From the NCBI GenBank assembly GCA_012519655.1, contig JAAYPS010000131.1:35856-99855 (forward strand): a stretch of 64,000 nt of DNA, given 5' to 3'. The position numbers and the translations under genes are program-made. The DNA is from Clostridiaceae bacterium. Its GTDB lineage: Bacteria > Bacillota > Clostridia > DSM-8532. The stretch's first letter is position 1; every line of letters starts with the position of its first letter. The notes beneath the pieces were generated by a model. It worked only from the letters and a program-made list of their open reading frames with translations, made no database searches and was not told the origin of the DNA. Shown in pieces: positions 47,736-57,172 of the stretch.

Positions 47736-47948
47736 TTATTTGTTGTTATTTGTATCGTATTGAGGATACTGATTACCTGTGTAACTCTGGAAAACCTTTT
47801 TAACTATATTACCACCGATTGTTCCAGCTTCTCTTGAGGTTAAGTCACCATTGTAACCTTGTTTTAGGTTAATACCCAGTTGGTTTGCAATTTCATATTT
47901 CATGTTGTCAAAAGCAGTTTTACTGTTACTATTATTGTTGTTTGCCAT
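47736..47948 (-). CDS. Alpha/beta-type small acid-soluble spore protein
   Basis: A 70-residue DNA-coating spore protein. KYEIANQLGINL carries the Gpr cleavage site (E-I-A) and SREAGTIGGNIVKKV is the second conserved block. The Asn-rich N-terminus (MANNNNSNSKTAFDN) is typical of clostridial forms. Minus-strand GGAGGTG lies 6-7 nt before ATG 47948. It converges with ytfJ. The Gpr protease that would degrade it is encoded at 29.8 kb. Confidence 0.96.
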   Translation of the reverse strand: MANNNNSNSKTAFDNMKYEIANQLGINLKQGYNGDLTSREAGTIGGNIVKKVFQSYTGNQYPQYDTNNNK

Positions 47949-47969
47949 CTTATTCACCTCCTTACTACC

Positions 47970-47998
47970 TATTATGTCTGAAAGACCATTTTATATGA
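47970..47998 (-). promoter_or_regulatory. Sigma-G-like promoter of the SASP gene
   Basis: On the minus strand TCATA (47998-47994), 17 nt, CATAATA (47976-47970) approximates the forespore sigma-G pattern GNATR / CATNNTA with one mismatch. The implied 5' leader is short, so confidence is limited. Confidence 0.35.
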
Positions 47999-48178
47999 GT
48001 AGAAAGATATGGTGTAATTGGTTTACTTTTTTCTACTTTTTTATCAACTATTTTTCAATGTCTTATCATGAATTAGTGCAAATTTGACTTTCTTTTTATT
48101 TTCTCAACTAATTAAAGTATTATTCTCCTAAATAAAAGAAAAACTGAATTAACTCGACAGTTTCTTCATTTACTTTTG

Positions 48179-48207
48179 TTGTAATTTAAAAATCATTATG
48201 ATAATAT
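48179..48207 (+). promoter_or_regulatory. Sigma-A-type promoter candidate of the fla/che operon
   Basis: TTGTAA (48179-48184), 17 nt, TAATAT (48202-48207), about 72 nt before the flgB start. Confidence 0.4.
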
Positions 48208-48279
48208 TAGGTTGTATATTATCCATTTTAAACTGTTGACATGAGGGAAAGAGAATATTTATTCTTAAGAGGTGATAAT

Positions 48280-48654
48280 TTGTTAACTAAGTTAATTTTT
48301 CCGAGTGAGCAGATTGAAAAATCACTTGATGCAAGTTGGCTACGGAATGAGGTCATAGCAGACAATATCGCCAATGTCGACACCCCTGGGTACAAAAGGA
48401 AGGATGTACTATTTAAGGAGTATTTAGTTTCAGAATTAGAAAATAGCCATATTAACGTTAAATCAAAACTCAACAACGGTGAGATTAATGTTGTTACAGA
48501 GGATCGCGATTACAGTTATCGTATTGATGGAAATAATGTCGATATTGAAAGAGAAATGGCTATAATGGCAGAAAATACACTGAAGTACTACACTCTTATT
48601 CAGCGTGTAAGTGGTCAATTTAACAAAATTAGGTCAATTATCAAGGGGGGATAG
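48280..48654 (+). CDS. flgB: Flagellar basal-body rod protein FlgB
   Basis: A 124-residue proximal rod protein. LRNEVIADNIANVDTPGYKRKDVLF holds the Asn-rich rod/hook motif; the C-terminal MAIMAENTLKYYTLIQRVSGQF is the coiled-coil tail. TTG 48280 follows AAGAGGTGAT; ATG 48241 lies before that site. First gene of the fla/che operon, 5 nt before flgC. Confidence 0.95.
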   Translation: MLTKLIFPSEQIEKSLDASWLRNEVIADNIANVDTPGYKRKDVLFKEYLVSELENSHINVKSKLNNGEINVVTEDRDYSYRIDGNNVDIEREMAIMAENTLKYYTLIQRVSGQFNKIRSIIKGG

Positions 48655-48659
48655 TATAA

Positions 48660-49103
48660 ATGGGTTTTTTTAGTGCTTTACAGTCCAGTGCATCTGCGTT
48701 AACAGCACAAAGACTACGAATGGATACCATTTCAGAGAACATTGCGAATGCTAACACCACCAGAACTGAGGAAGAAACACCCTATCAACGTAAAACTGTT
48801 GTATTCGAAGCGCGAAACGGGAATATCCCATTTTCCAATTATTTATCAGAAGCAAGCCAGAGGATAATTAACAACGGTGGAGTGCGAGTAGCAGCAATTG
48901 TTGAGGATCAAACTCCTTTTAAAAGTGTATATGATCCCGGGCATCCCGATGCGGATGAAAATGGTATTGTCCAAATGCCAAATGTTGATGTAGTAACTGA
49001 GATGGTGAATATGATATCAGCTACAAGAGCATATGAAGCAAATGTTACTGCAATTAATACTACAAAGTCCATGGCTACAAAAGCTCTAGAGATAGGCAAA
49101 TAA
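48660..49103 (+). CDS. flgC: Flagellar basal-body rod protein FlgC
   Basis: A 147-residue proximal rod protein: N-terminal SASALTAQRLRMDTISENIANANT, middle YDPGHPDADENGIVQMPNVD, and C-terminal MISATRAYEANVTAINTTKSM. GGGGG precedes ATG 48660 by about 9 nt. It follows flgB closely, as in all Firmicutes fla/che operons. Confidence 0.97.
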   Translation: MGFFSALQSSASALTAQRLRMDTISENIANANTTRTEEETPYQRKTVVFEARNGNIPFSNYLSEASQRIINNGGVRVAAIVEDQTPFKSVYDPGHPDADENGIVQMPNVDVVTEMVNMISATRAYEANVTAINTTKSMATKALEIGK

Positions 49104-49161
49104 CATATAATCTGTTTACCATATATTTACGAGCTTCTAAAGATAAGAGGGGATGAAAGAA

Positions 49162-49455
49162 ATGAATGTTAAAGCTATATCTCCAGCAATCGAGAGTATT
49201 TCAATACATAGTACGGACAATAACAATAAAGAAGCAGTCAGCTTCAAAGATGTTCTTATGGGGGAGATCAATAAAGTAAGTGAATTGGAAAAGCAATCCG
49301 ATGCGCTAACTGCTGACTTTATTTCGGGTAAAACCGATAATATACATTCGGTTTTGATAGCTGCTGAGAAGGCTTCCATTGCTTTCGAACTAATGATAGC
49401 AATAAGGGATAAAGTTCTTGATGCTTATAATGAAATAATGAGAATGCAAGTTTAA
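49162..49455 (+). CDS. fliE: Flagellar hook-basal body protein FliE
   Basis: A 97-residue adaptor joining the MS ring to the rod. SFKDVLMGEINKVSELEKQSD and the C-terminal AAEKASIAFELMIAIRDKVLDAYNEIMRM (in part) are family motifs. GAGGGG at 49147-49152 supports ATG 49162; ATG 49153 abuts it. Confidence 0.95.
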   Translation: MNVKAISPAIESISIHSTDNNNKEAVSFKDVLMGEINKVSELEKQSDALTADFISGKTDNIHSVLIAAEKASIAFELMIAIRDKVLDAYNEIMRMQV

Positions 49456-49513
49456 TTACTTAGTAAATATATTTGTTTGAACTAAAGAAAAAACCGTTCT
49501 GGAGGTAGAGATA

Positions 49514-51094
49514 ATGCCGGATGGGTTAACACAGATATGGGATAAAATAAAAAAGTTTTGGGAAGAACTGGAAAAAGAACAAAAAACGAGATTGTTTTTA
49601 ACAGCAGGAGTGATTATTGCAGCCGTAATAATAACACTGTTTTTTGTATTAAGAACTACTTATGTACCACTTCTTGAAAGCGGAAATGATTATGACCTTC
49701 AAGCTATAGTTGAACACCTTGATTCAAAAGGAGTTAATTATAAAAAAGGTACAAACCAAATATATGTCGATAGTAGGCAAAAACAGGACATTGAGTTTGA
49801 TCTTGCCAGTGAAGTTGGCGTTATTAGTCCTAATGTTATTTTTGATCAAAGCTGGTCGAAACTGTCTCTAACAACGACAGAAGAAGATAAGGAAAAGCTG
49901 TGGAAACAGTTCGAACAGACAAATCTCGTATACAAATTGAAGAAATTTGAGAATGTACTTGATGCATCGGTTCAATTCACAAAGCCTGAGAAAACCTATT
50001 GGGCTTATAGAAGTGAATCTGAGGATAAGGGCTCTGCTTTTGTATCGCTAAAAACAAAAGGTACTCTTACGCCAGAACAGGTAGATGCAGCTACAAGAGT
50101 AGTGGCTGCTTCAATTGGTATTCCAGAGGAGAATATAACTATTGTTGATGAGTATCTAAATCCATTAAATATTTCTCAAAGAGATTCCACGGTGGGAATG
50201 GCTAACAGTCAGGAAGAAATGAGGCGTAACAGAGAGCTTGAATTGGAGAAAAAGGTTTACAATCATTTCAAAGTAGGGATAGCTCAAAATGCTTATTTTG
50301 ACACCATGAGTGTTTCTGTAAGTGCAAAACTCGATTTTGATGTACTAAACAGTACAGAAAAACAGTACACTGCGCCCGATAGTGAAGATCAAGGTTATGC
50401 AAAAGTAATTGAATCAATAGAAGAAAAAATGCAAAATGGTCAAGCAGGACAGGTTCCAGGTCTTGATGCAAATCCAGGAACTGCTACCTATCAAATGGGT
50501 TCAGCTGGAAATTCAAACTATACTCGGGAGCAGAGCCTGGAAGAGAGAATTTTCAATGAAAGACAAATTCAGAGCAGCAAAGCTTTAGGTGATTTGATTG
50601 CAGATGAGACAAAAGCATCAATAACATTATGGTATGGGCATAGGGTTGAAACTGCGGATTCTCTCACAAACGAGTATATTGAGCAAATTAAGCAGGATGC
50701 TGGAAATGCGATGGGTATTCCCACAAGTAATATTTCTGTAAGTATACAAAAGCTTGTTCCCGATGTAGTTGCAGAAATTGAATCTAGTATGAAGTTGTCA
50801 AGTTTTGTTGAACAATATGGTCTTTACCTTATATTGGCAGCACTTCTTGTAATAATGATTATTATTTTAGTTCCGAGGAAAAAGAAGGTTGTTTCTCAGG
50901 AGGCAGTGGCGATGGCAGAAGCAGCATTAGCTGGTTCTCCATATACCGTACCTGACAGGAAGGGCAAGACACTACCTGATTTGGAATTTGAAGAGAAAGA
51001 TGAGTATAGAATTCAGATTGGAAAATTTATCAAGACAAAGCCTGATGCAGTTGCACAGCTGCTTAGAAATTGGCTTTCAGATGATTGGGAATAG
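49514..51094 (+). CDS. fliF: Flagellar MS-ring protein FliF
   Basis: A 526-residue inner-membrane ring protein. TM1 is at about 26-48, periplasmic ring-building motifs follow (VPLLESGNDYDLQAIVEHLDSKG, in part; SVQFTKPEKTYW), TM2 is at about 438-456, and the C-terminal FliG-binding tail ends in VAQLLRNWLSDDW. GGAGGT precedes ATG 49514. The tail motif meets the FliG encoded next. Confidence 0.97.
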   Translation: MPDGLTQIWDKIKKFWEELEKEQKTRLFLTAGVIIAAVIITLFFVLRTTYVPLLESGNDYDLQAIVEHLDSKGVNYKKGTNQIYVDSRQKQDIEFDLASEVGVISPNVIFDQSWSKLSLTTTEEDKEKLWKQFEQTNLVYKLKKFENVLDASVQFTKPEKTYWAYRSESEDKGSAFVSLKTKGTLTPEQVDAATRVVAASIGIPEENITIVDEYLNPLNISQRDSTVGMANSQEEMRRNRELELEKKVYNHFKVGIAQNAYFDTMSVSVSAKLDFDVLNSTEKQYTAPDSEDQGYAKVIESIEEKMQNGQAGQVPGLDANPGTATYQMGSAGNSNYTREQSLEERIFNERQIQSSKALGDLIADETKASITLWYGHRVETADSLTNEYIEQIKQDAGNAMGIPTSNISVSIQKLVPDVVAEIESSMKLSSFVEQYGLYLILAALLVIMIIILVPRKKKVVSQEAVAMAEAALAGSPYTVPDRKGKTLPDLEFEEKDEYRIQIGKFIKTKPDAVAQLLRNWLSDDWE

Positions 51095-51109
51095 ATTGAG
51101 GTGAAACGT

Positions 51110-52129
51110 ATGGCGAGGAGTGATTATAGTAGAGATTATACTGGTAAAGAGAAAGCCGCCATGCTTTTAATTGCTCTCGGACCGGAATTGTCTTCCGAGG
51201 TATTCAAACAACTTAAAGATGATGAGATAGAACAGTTAACACTTGAGATAGCTAATATTCGAAGTGTTACTCCGCAGGAAAAAGACAAAGTAATGGAAGA
51301 GTTTTACCAGATGTGTTTGGCTCAGGATTATATTGCCGAAGGTGGTATTGGATATGCAAAGGATATCCTTGAAAAAGCTCTTGGAACTGAAAAAACAATG
51401 GAGATAATTAACAGACTGACAGTTTCTTTGCAGGTAAGACCCTTTGAATTTATTAGAAAGACCGACGCATCGCAAGTATTGAACTTTATTCAAAATGAGC
51501 ATCCGCAGACAATCGCACTCATTTTAGCATATCTGAAGCCTTCGCAGGCTGCAGAAGTCCTTTCTTCATTACCACAGGAGAAGCAAGCAGTCGTTGCAAA
51601 GAGAATAGCAATGATGGATAGAACTTCGCCTGAGATTATTAAAGAGGTGGAGAGAGTACTTGAAAAGAAATTATCTTCATTGGTTATCGAGGATTATACT
51701 GCAACAGGTGGTCTTGAATCAATAGTAGATATATTGAACTCTGTGGATCGTGGAACAGAAAAATATATTATGGAAACATTGGAAATCGAGGATTCCGAGC
51801 TTGCAGAAGATATACGAAAGAGAATGTTTGTATTCGAAGATATATTACAGCTCGACAATCGTTCCATTCAAAGGTTTTTACGTGAAGTTGACAATTCACA
51901 ATTGGCCATTGCTCTTAAGGGCGCAACAGAAGAGGTGCAAAGTGCCATATATGGCAATATGTCAAAGCGTTTGTCTGAAATGATTAAAGAGGATATTGAA
52001 TTTATGGGCCCTGTACGACTAAAAGATGTTGAAGAGGCTCAGCAAAAAATCGTTAATGTTATAAGAAAACTTGAAGATGCCGGTGAGATTATTATTTCAA
52101 GAGGTGGGGGTGACGAAATAATTGTATAG
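51110..52129 (+). CDS. fliG: Flagellar motor switch protein FliG
   Basis: A 339-residue C-ring protein that transmits torque. The N-terminal YTGKEKAAMLLIALGPELSSEVFKQL binds FliF; the EHPQT motif (NEHPQTIALILAYL) contacts FliM; the C-terminal charged helix (DNRSIQRFLREVDNSQLAIAL) meets MotA. GAGGTG precedes ATG 51110. It overlaps fliH by 8 bp. Confidence 0.97.
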   Translation: MARSDYSRDYTGKEKAAMLLIALGPELSSEVFKQLKDDEIEQLTLEIANIRSVTPQEKDKVMEEFYQMCLAQDYIAEGGIGYAKDILEKALGTEKTMEIINRLTVSLQVRPFEFIRKTDASQVLNFIQNEHPQTIALILAYLKPSQAAEVLSSLPQEKQAVVAKRIAMMDRTSPEIIKEVERVLEKKLSSLVIEDYTATGGLESIVDILNSVDRGTEKYIMETLEIEDSELAEDIRKRMFVFEDILQLDNRSIQRFLREVDNSQLAIALKGATEEVQSAIYGNMSKRLSEMIKEDIEFMGPVRLKDVEEAQQKIVNVIRKLEDAGEIIISRGGGDEIIV

Positions 52130-52901
52130 CGCATATGGTAGTAATGTTCTGAAAAGATACCAGGTAAATATGGGAGTACCCTACCAGGTGAAGCAAAAAC
52201 AAGTTCAAAAAGTAGTAGAAGAAGCAAAACCCTCAGCCCAAGAAGAAGAGGATGATATTGTTGAAATTGCTACATCTAAGGCAGAAGAAATAATAAATGC
52301 GGCAAATGCAGAAGCTCAGTCCATATTGAATGCTGCGAAGAATGAAGTAGAAAAACAGGCAATGGAAGCTATGCAAAGGGCAAAGGAAGAGGGTTACAAA
52401 TACGGTGAATCTTTAGCTCAGCAGCATTACCAGGAGCTAATCAAAGAAGCTGAGGATTTGAAGCAGCAAGCAGAAGCAATTTATACGAATACTATATCAG
52501 GACTTGAAGACGACATAGTTGATATTATTATTAGTACTACACGAAAAGTTATAGGTACCGAGCTTACTCAAAACAAGGATGTCATAATTGGCTTAATACG
52601 AACGGCTTTGTGGGGAAGCACTCATACTGACAAGGTCTCCTTACGTGTATGCCAGGACGATTATGATTACGCGGTAGAAAATAGTGACAGAATTTTTGAG
52701 GGTTTTAAGGGTATCAGAGATTATGAAATTATTAAAGATAACTCATTAAAGAAAGGCGAATGTATCATCGACACTGGGCTTGGGGCTGTGGATAGTAGTA
52801 TAGAAACCCAACTTCAATCAGTGGAGCGCATCTTTAAAGAACTAAGAGGCAATAACCAGGAAGAGATATCCTTAGAAGAAGCAGCATTTATTGAAGAATA
52901 A
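52122..52901 (+). CDS. fliH: Flagellar assembly protein FliH
   Basis: A 259-residue cytosolic regulator of the FliI export ATPase. The N-terminal half is a long coiled coil (SKAEEIINAANAEAQSILNAA); the C-terminal domain (DIVDIIISTTRKVIGTEL) resembles V/F-type ATPase stalk subunit E. TTG 52122 lies about 10 nt after GGGGGTG within the end of fliG. Confidence 0.92.
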   Translation: MYSAYGSNVLKRYQVNMGVPYQVKQKQVQKVVEEAKPSAQEEEDDIVEIATSKAEEIINAANAEAQSILNAAKNEVEKQAMEAMQRAKEEGYKYGESLAQQHYQELIKEAEDLKQQAEAIYTNTISGLEDDIVDIIISTTRKVIGTELTQNKDVIIGLIRTALWGSTHTDKVSLRVCQDDYDYAVENSDRIFEGFKGIRDYEIIKDNSLKKGECIIDTGLGAVDSSIETQLQSVERIFKELRGNNQEEISLEEAAFIEE

Positions 52902-52984
52902 AGAGTCAATTCGCTTCGTACTGGGAGGCTGTACTTAGTTTTTTCACTTAAGACCATCTTAGAAAAATTAGATTGAGGATGAAT

Positions 52985-54310
52985 ATGAAAACTCCAATTA
53001 ATTTGGACAAATATAAACAAGCACTTCAAAACAGAGACTTTGTTTGTTACAAAGGTCAGGTTACAAAAGTAGTAGGCCTTACAATAGAATCAGTCGGGCC
53101 CGATACTCGAGTTGGTGAATTATGCAGAATTATTAACCCGAGAATGGGCATAGAAGTTCTTGCAGAAGTGGTGGGATTCCGTGATAAGAACGTTCTTTTA
53201 ATGCCCCTTGGTGAAATGACTGGTATAGGTCCTGGAAATGATGTGATAGCCACAGGTACACAATTAAGCGTTCGTGTTGGCAATGGGCTTCTTGGAAGGG
53301 TATTAGATGGTTTAGGAAATCCCATTGACGACAAAGGGAATATCGAGGTGGAGGGATTTTATCCGCTCGAAAATACACCACCCCATCCATTAAAACGGCC
53401 AAGGATAGAACAAACGCTCCCACTGGGTGTGAAGTGTATTGATGGTCTATTAACGCTGGGAAAAGGGCAAAGGCTGGGTATTTTCGCTGGTAGTGGTGTG
53501 GGTAAAAGTACACTAATAGGTATGATTGCGCGAAATACAAAAGCCGATATCATCGTTATTGGTTTAATTGGAGAGCGTGGTAGAGAAGTAAGAGATTTTT
53601 TAGAGAGGGATCTTACAGACGAAGGATTAAAGCGCTCGGTTGTTATAGTTGCAACTTCAGATCAACCAGCTTTGATTAGAAAAAAAGGTGCATTGGTGGC
53701 AACGGCCATAGCAGAGTATTTTCGTGACTGTGGTAAAGATGTACTATTGTTAATGGATTCGTTAACACGTTTTTCTATGGCACAACGAGAGATTGGGCTA
53801 TCCATAGGAGAGCCACCTGTATCCAGGGGATATACTCCATCGGTGTTTTCTGTAATGCCAAAATTGCTCGAACGTTCGGGTGCTTCTGCTAAAGGTTCAA
53901 TAACAGGCCTTTATACAGTACTTGTAGATGGTGATGATATGACCGAACCCGTAACGGATACCGCAAGGGGTATTCTGGACGGTCATATTGTTTTATCAAG
54001 GCAACTGGCGCACAGAAACCATTATCCTGCTATTGATGTTTTAGGAAGTATTAGTCGTGTTATGAGTGATATTATAATAGATGACCATAAAAAATTAGCA
54101 GGTGAGATTCGTAAAAATCTTGCGGTGTATAGGGAAGCAGAAGACCTTATAAATGTGGGGGCTTATGTAAAGGGGAGCAATCCAGAGATTGACAGGGCTA
54201 TTTCTGTTATGGGTAATATTAATGCATTTCTAAATCAGAGTACAATTGAAAAGTTTGAGTTTGAAGAAACTTTAGAGCTCATGAAAAAGGCCTTGGAGGT
54301 TAGTGAGTAA
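52985..54310 (+). CDS. fliI: Flagellum-specific export ATPase FliI
   Basis: A 441-residue F1-beta-like ATPase that drives type III flagellar export. Walker A is GIFAGSGVGKSTLIGM, Walker B VLLLMDSLTRF, and ERGREVRDFLE and PPVSRGYTPSVF are family blocks. GAGGA precedes ATG 52985; the in-frame TTG 52973 and ATG 52979 overlap that site. The stop overlaps the fliJ start as TAATG. Confidence 0.97.
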   Translation: MKTPINLDKYKQALQNRDFVCYKGQVTKVVGLTIESVGPDTRVGELCRIINPRMGIEVLAEVVGFRDKNVLLMPLGEMTGIGPGNDVIATGTQLSVRVGNGLLGRVLDGLGNPIDDKGNIEVEGFYPLENTPPHPLKRPRIEQTLPLGVKCIDGLLTLGKGQRLGIFAGSGVGKSTLIGMIARNTKADIIVIGLIGERGREVRDFLERDLTDEGLKRSVVIVATSDQPALIRKKGALVATAIAEYFRDCGKDVLLLMDSLTRFSMAQREIGLSIGEPPVSRGYTPSVFSVMPKLLERSGASAKGSITGLYTVLVDGDDMTEPVTDTARGILDGHIVLSRQLAHRNHYPAIDVLGSISRVMSDIIIDDHKKLAGEIRKNLAVYREAEDLINVGAYVKGSNPEIDRAISVMGNINAFLNQSTIEKFEFEETLELMKKALEVSE

Positions 54311-54753
54311 TGGCTAGCTTTAAATTTCGTCTTCAATCCTTTTTGAATTTAAAAGAACAAATTGAAAAAAGTGTTAAAAACGAGCTGGGTGTTGCACTGC
54401 AGGAATATCAGCGTCAATTATCTATTTTGTCTGATATTCGATATGAAATAGAAAGTCAGAGGGAAAAATACCGAGATGAAGCAATGTCAAGGACTACACC
54501 CACAAAACTTAAGCAGCGTATAAATTATATAAAATCTATGCAGACAAAAGAAAAGGAACAACAGGCTACTGTTAATGAACATAAGAGAAATGTCGATAAA
54601 ATTAGAGAACGATTAGTGGAAATAATGAAAGAAAAAAAGATTCTCGAAAAGCTAAAAGAAAAGCAAAGTCAAGCATTTCGGATAGAGCAGGAGAAAAAAC
54701 AACAACTACTTATAGATGAAATTATAAGTTTTAAAGGGACAACAGAACAGTAA
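54310..54753 (+). CDS. fliJ: Flagellar export protein FliJ
   Basis: A 147-residue, almost wholly coiled-coil protein, the gamma-like stalk of the export ATPase. FKFRLQSFLNLKEQIEKSVKNEL is the typical N-terminus. Position between fliI and the motE-like gene and the length match the family. Confidence 0.93.
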   Translation: MASFKFRLQSFLNLKEQIEKSVKNELGVALQEYQRQLSILSDIRYEIESQREKYRDEAMSRTTPTKLKQRINYIKSMQTKEKEQQATVNEHKRNVDKIRERLVEIMKEKKILEKLKEKQSQAFRIEQEKKQQLLIDEIISFKGTTEQ

Positions 54754-54779
54754 TGGGTTAAAACCATAGGAGAAATACC

Positions 54780-55595
54780 ATGGCAGACGAAATCACAAGA
54801 GCGCGACAACAAAAAGAGAAGAAGGGCAAACCCCATGGAGTATTACATGGAATATTAGTTGTTATATTATCAATTATTATTGTCCTTTTAGCATTTGGAG
54901 GCGCTTTTTATTATGTTTTAAAAAATGATATTAACGGTTTAGGAGAACGGTTTAGACCGGGGCTTGAAAGAGTGCCTATTTTAAAACTGGCTCTACCTGA
55001 GCTACCAGAATCAGAAGATCCTTATGATCCTAAGCGTCTGACTCAAAGAGAAATTATTGAATACTATAACCAGCTACGTAGTATAAAAGCGGAGCTGACT
55101 GAACAATTAGAAAGTGCAAATAAGCGGATAGCTGAGTTGGAGAACGAAAAAAAATACTGGGTGAAATATAAAGAGGACGCCGAGGAAATATATAATAAAA
55201 ATAAAGAAACGCTTGAACAGATTCAAGAAGAAATAGCGCAGATGGAAATAGATAAAAAACACCTGGATACTCTTATAGCTATGGGTGATACTGAGGGTTT
55301 CTCGAAATACTTCGAGAAGGTAGATGGGGAAAACGCGAAAGAGCTATATAGCCAAATTCTTGTTAAAGAAGTTGAAAAACAGAATTTGAAAGAACTAGCT
55401 GCAACATATGCAGAAATGGAGCCGGCTAATGCTGCGGCTATTTTAACAGAGATTGGTAATACAGATAAGGAGCTTGTTGTGGATCTTATTGAGGCAATGA
55501 AAAGAGACGTAAAAGCAGAAATTATTGAAAATATGGATCCGAAATTCTCGGCTGAAATATTGAAAATTATTGCTACAAGAAAATTGTCAGGCTGA
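54780..55595 (+). CDS. MotE/YlxF-like flagellar protein
   Basis: A 271-residue single-pass protein (TM about 25-47, GILVVILSIIIVLLAFGGAF). A coiled coil at about 95-165 is followed by an MgtE_N-like domain (LAATYAEMEPANAAAILTEIG, MDPKFSAEILKII). It sits where ylxF/motE lies in Firmicutes; MotE proteins chaperone the stator partner MotC in some bacteria. No motA/motB is in the window. Function here is by analogy. Confidence 0.83.
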   Translation: MADEITRARQQKEKKGKPHGVLHGILVVILSIIIVLLAFGGAFYYVLKNDINGLGERFRPGLERVPILKLALPELPESEDPYDPKRLTQREIIEYYNQLRSIKAELTEQLESANKRIAELENEKKYWVKYKEDAEEIYNKNKETLEQIQEEIAQMEIDKKHLDTLIAMGDTEGFSKYFEKVDGENAKELYSQILVKEVEKQNLKELAATYAEMEPANAAAILTEIGNTDKELVVDLIEAMKRDVKAEIIENMDPKFSAEILKIIATRKLSG

Positions 55596-55658
55596 TTACA
55601 ATTAAAGCATTATTGTACAATCAAGGTTAAAAATTAATTAATGGGACTTCATATCAAT

Positions 55659-55683
55659 GCGAACCTAAGTGGTTAGCGTTTTT
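55659..55683 (+). terminator. Weak intra-operon terminator-like hairpin before fliK
   Basis: GCGAACC (55659-55665) pairs with GGTTAGC (55671-55677) with one mismatch and a 5-nt loop, then GTTTTTG. It could reduce readthrough between the export-apparatus and hook genes. Confidence 0.4.
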
Positions 55684-55717
55684 GAAGATAATGATTTCTT
55701 GAAAGGGGGTGAGGAGG

Positions 55718-57157
55718 ATGGTATATGTAAATAGCCTTTTTGCAGCTACAAATACTGGGCAGAGCATTAGTAAAGCAAACGAAAAATCACATGAGAATAA
55801 TGACTTTTTTGACATCTTAAGCAAAAACATGAGTCATTTACAAATGCTACAAAGTCAAAGTCCAAGAGGAGCTTTAAAATCTATTGGCCTTGACATAGAA
55901 AACCCAGAAAATGCTGTACGTCATAGTAACGAATCGAGTAGATCTATGAGCAGATCAGGCACAGACAGCAGAGTTGCTGATAGCAAAGCTAAGGGAATCG
56001 GGAGCAAGGGTGTAAGAGTACAGCCAGGAGAAGAAGTTAGCTTATCTGATGAAAAAGAAGAGCAGATTGAAAGCATTATATTAGTTGTTGACGAGATAAT
56101 AGCCATGCTACAAAAAATCATTGATGAGTATGAAACAAGCCAGCCCTTACATTCCAATGAAACTCAGCTTGAATTGTTTGAAACAATTGAAGCGACCATT
56201 AACGAGTCAATAGGAAAACTGTTGGAAATGGCGGAGAATGCTCCAAGAGACGTCAGTGAACTAACGCTTGATTTAGCACAGAAGCTAGAACAGATTCTCG
56301 CAATGAATTCAACTAAAAATATCTCAGAAAATGATATTTCAGTTATTTCAGAACAATTGAATACTCTCATTGATAAAATGCAAAATGAAGCCATGAATGT
56401 GAAAGCTAAACTCACTGATACTAAAGACAATAGTATAAATAGCACTGATTTTGAAGCAACTATTGCTAATGAAAGTCAAAATAGCATGCAAGTAAAAACC
56501 ACAGAAACAGAACATCAACCTGATTTTGACTCTAATGAGAAGTTACATGACAATGCAAAGAAGAACAGAGCGCCACTAAATGATGCAGCAAATATACGAG
56601 GCAAACCAGAATTAGAAGATATAATAGGTCTTGAGGATTATAGTACTATGGAATATGTTAATGAAAGTCCACAAGAAGTTGAAAGTATTTTTACAAGCAT
56701 GCCTAAAGTACCAATAACAGCTAAAGCAGACTTATTGTATCAAATAGTTGAGAATGCCAAAGTTTTTATAGGGCAGGGCAAATCAGAAATGGTTATTCAA
56801 CTAAAACCAGAAAGCCTTGGTAAAATTCAACTGAATGTTATTCATGAACGTGGTGAAATAGTAGCTGAATTCACCGCTGAAAACGAACAGGTTAAACAAA
56901 TACTTGAAAGTAATATGCAGCAACTAAAAGATTCGTTGGAAGAAAGCGGGATAGACGTTCAAAGTCTGTCTGTATCGGTGGGACAGCATGGAAACTCCGA
57001 TGACAGTCATACAGATGGTTATACTCAAACAGGGGCACAAGCACAAAACTTTACTGACGGTATTGACGTGTCGGATGTAAATCAAACCATTGGTTACTCA
57101 AGGCTATCAGGCGATTTGTATGGCTTTCAGGAATCAGCGATTAACCTCATTGCTTAA
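55718..57157 (+). CDS. fliK: Flagellar hook-length control protein FliK
   Basis: A 479-residue secreted molecular ruler. The long, low-complexity N-terminal region (rich in Ser, Glu, Asn and Ile) is followed by the conserved hook-length domain at about 350-430 (MVIQLKPESLGKIQLNVIHE, LKDSLEESGIDVQSLSVSVG). Strong GGGGGTGAGGAGG precedes ATG 55718. Its target, the hook, is encoded just downstream. Confidence 0.92.
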   Translation: MVYVNSLFAATNTGQSISKANEKSHENNDFFDILSKNMSHLQMLQSQSPRGALKSIGLDIENPENAVRHSNESSRSMSRSGTDSRVADSKAKGIGSKGVRVQPGEEVSLSDEKEEQIESIILVVDEIIAMLQKIIDEYETSQPLHSNETQLELFETIEATINESIGKLLEMAENAPRDVSELTLDLAQKLEQILAMNSTKNISENDISVISEQLNTLIDKMQNEAMNVKAKLTDTKDNSINSTDFEATIANESQNSMQVKTTETEHQPDFDSNEKLHDNAKKNRAPLNDAANIRGKPELEDIIGLEDYSTMEYVNESPQEVESIFTSMPKVPITAKADLLYQIVENAKVFIGQGKSEMVIQLKPESLGKIQLNVIHERGEIVAEFTAENEQVKQILESNMQQLKDSLEESGIDVQSLSVSVGQHGNSDDSHTDGYTQTGAQAQNFTDGIDVSDVNQTIGYSRLSGDLYGFQESAINLIA

Positions 57158-57172
57158 GAAAGGAGGGATAGT

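Larger units (their letters stand above)
47949..48279. other. Divergent intergenic region between SASP and flagellar operon
   Basis: This 331 bp holds the SASP ribosome site and sigma-G-like promoter on the minus strand and a sigma-A-like promoter for flgB on the plus strand (48179-48207). The rest is AT-rich with no supportable gene. An in-frame ATG at 48241 extends flgB but lacks a ribosome site. Confidence 0.5.

Noticed and set aside
48236-48264. TTGACA at 48236-48241 as the flgB promoter
   Set aside because: The matching -10 is poor and the transcript start would fall on the flgB ribosome site; the pair at 48179-48207 fits better.
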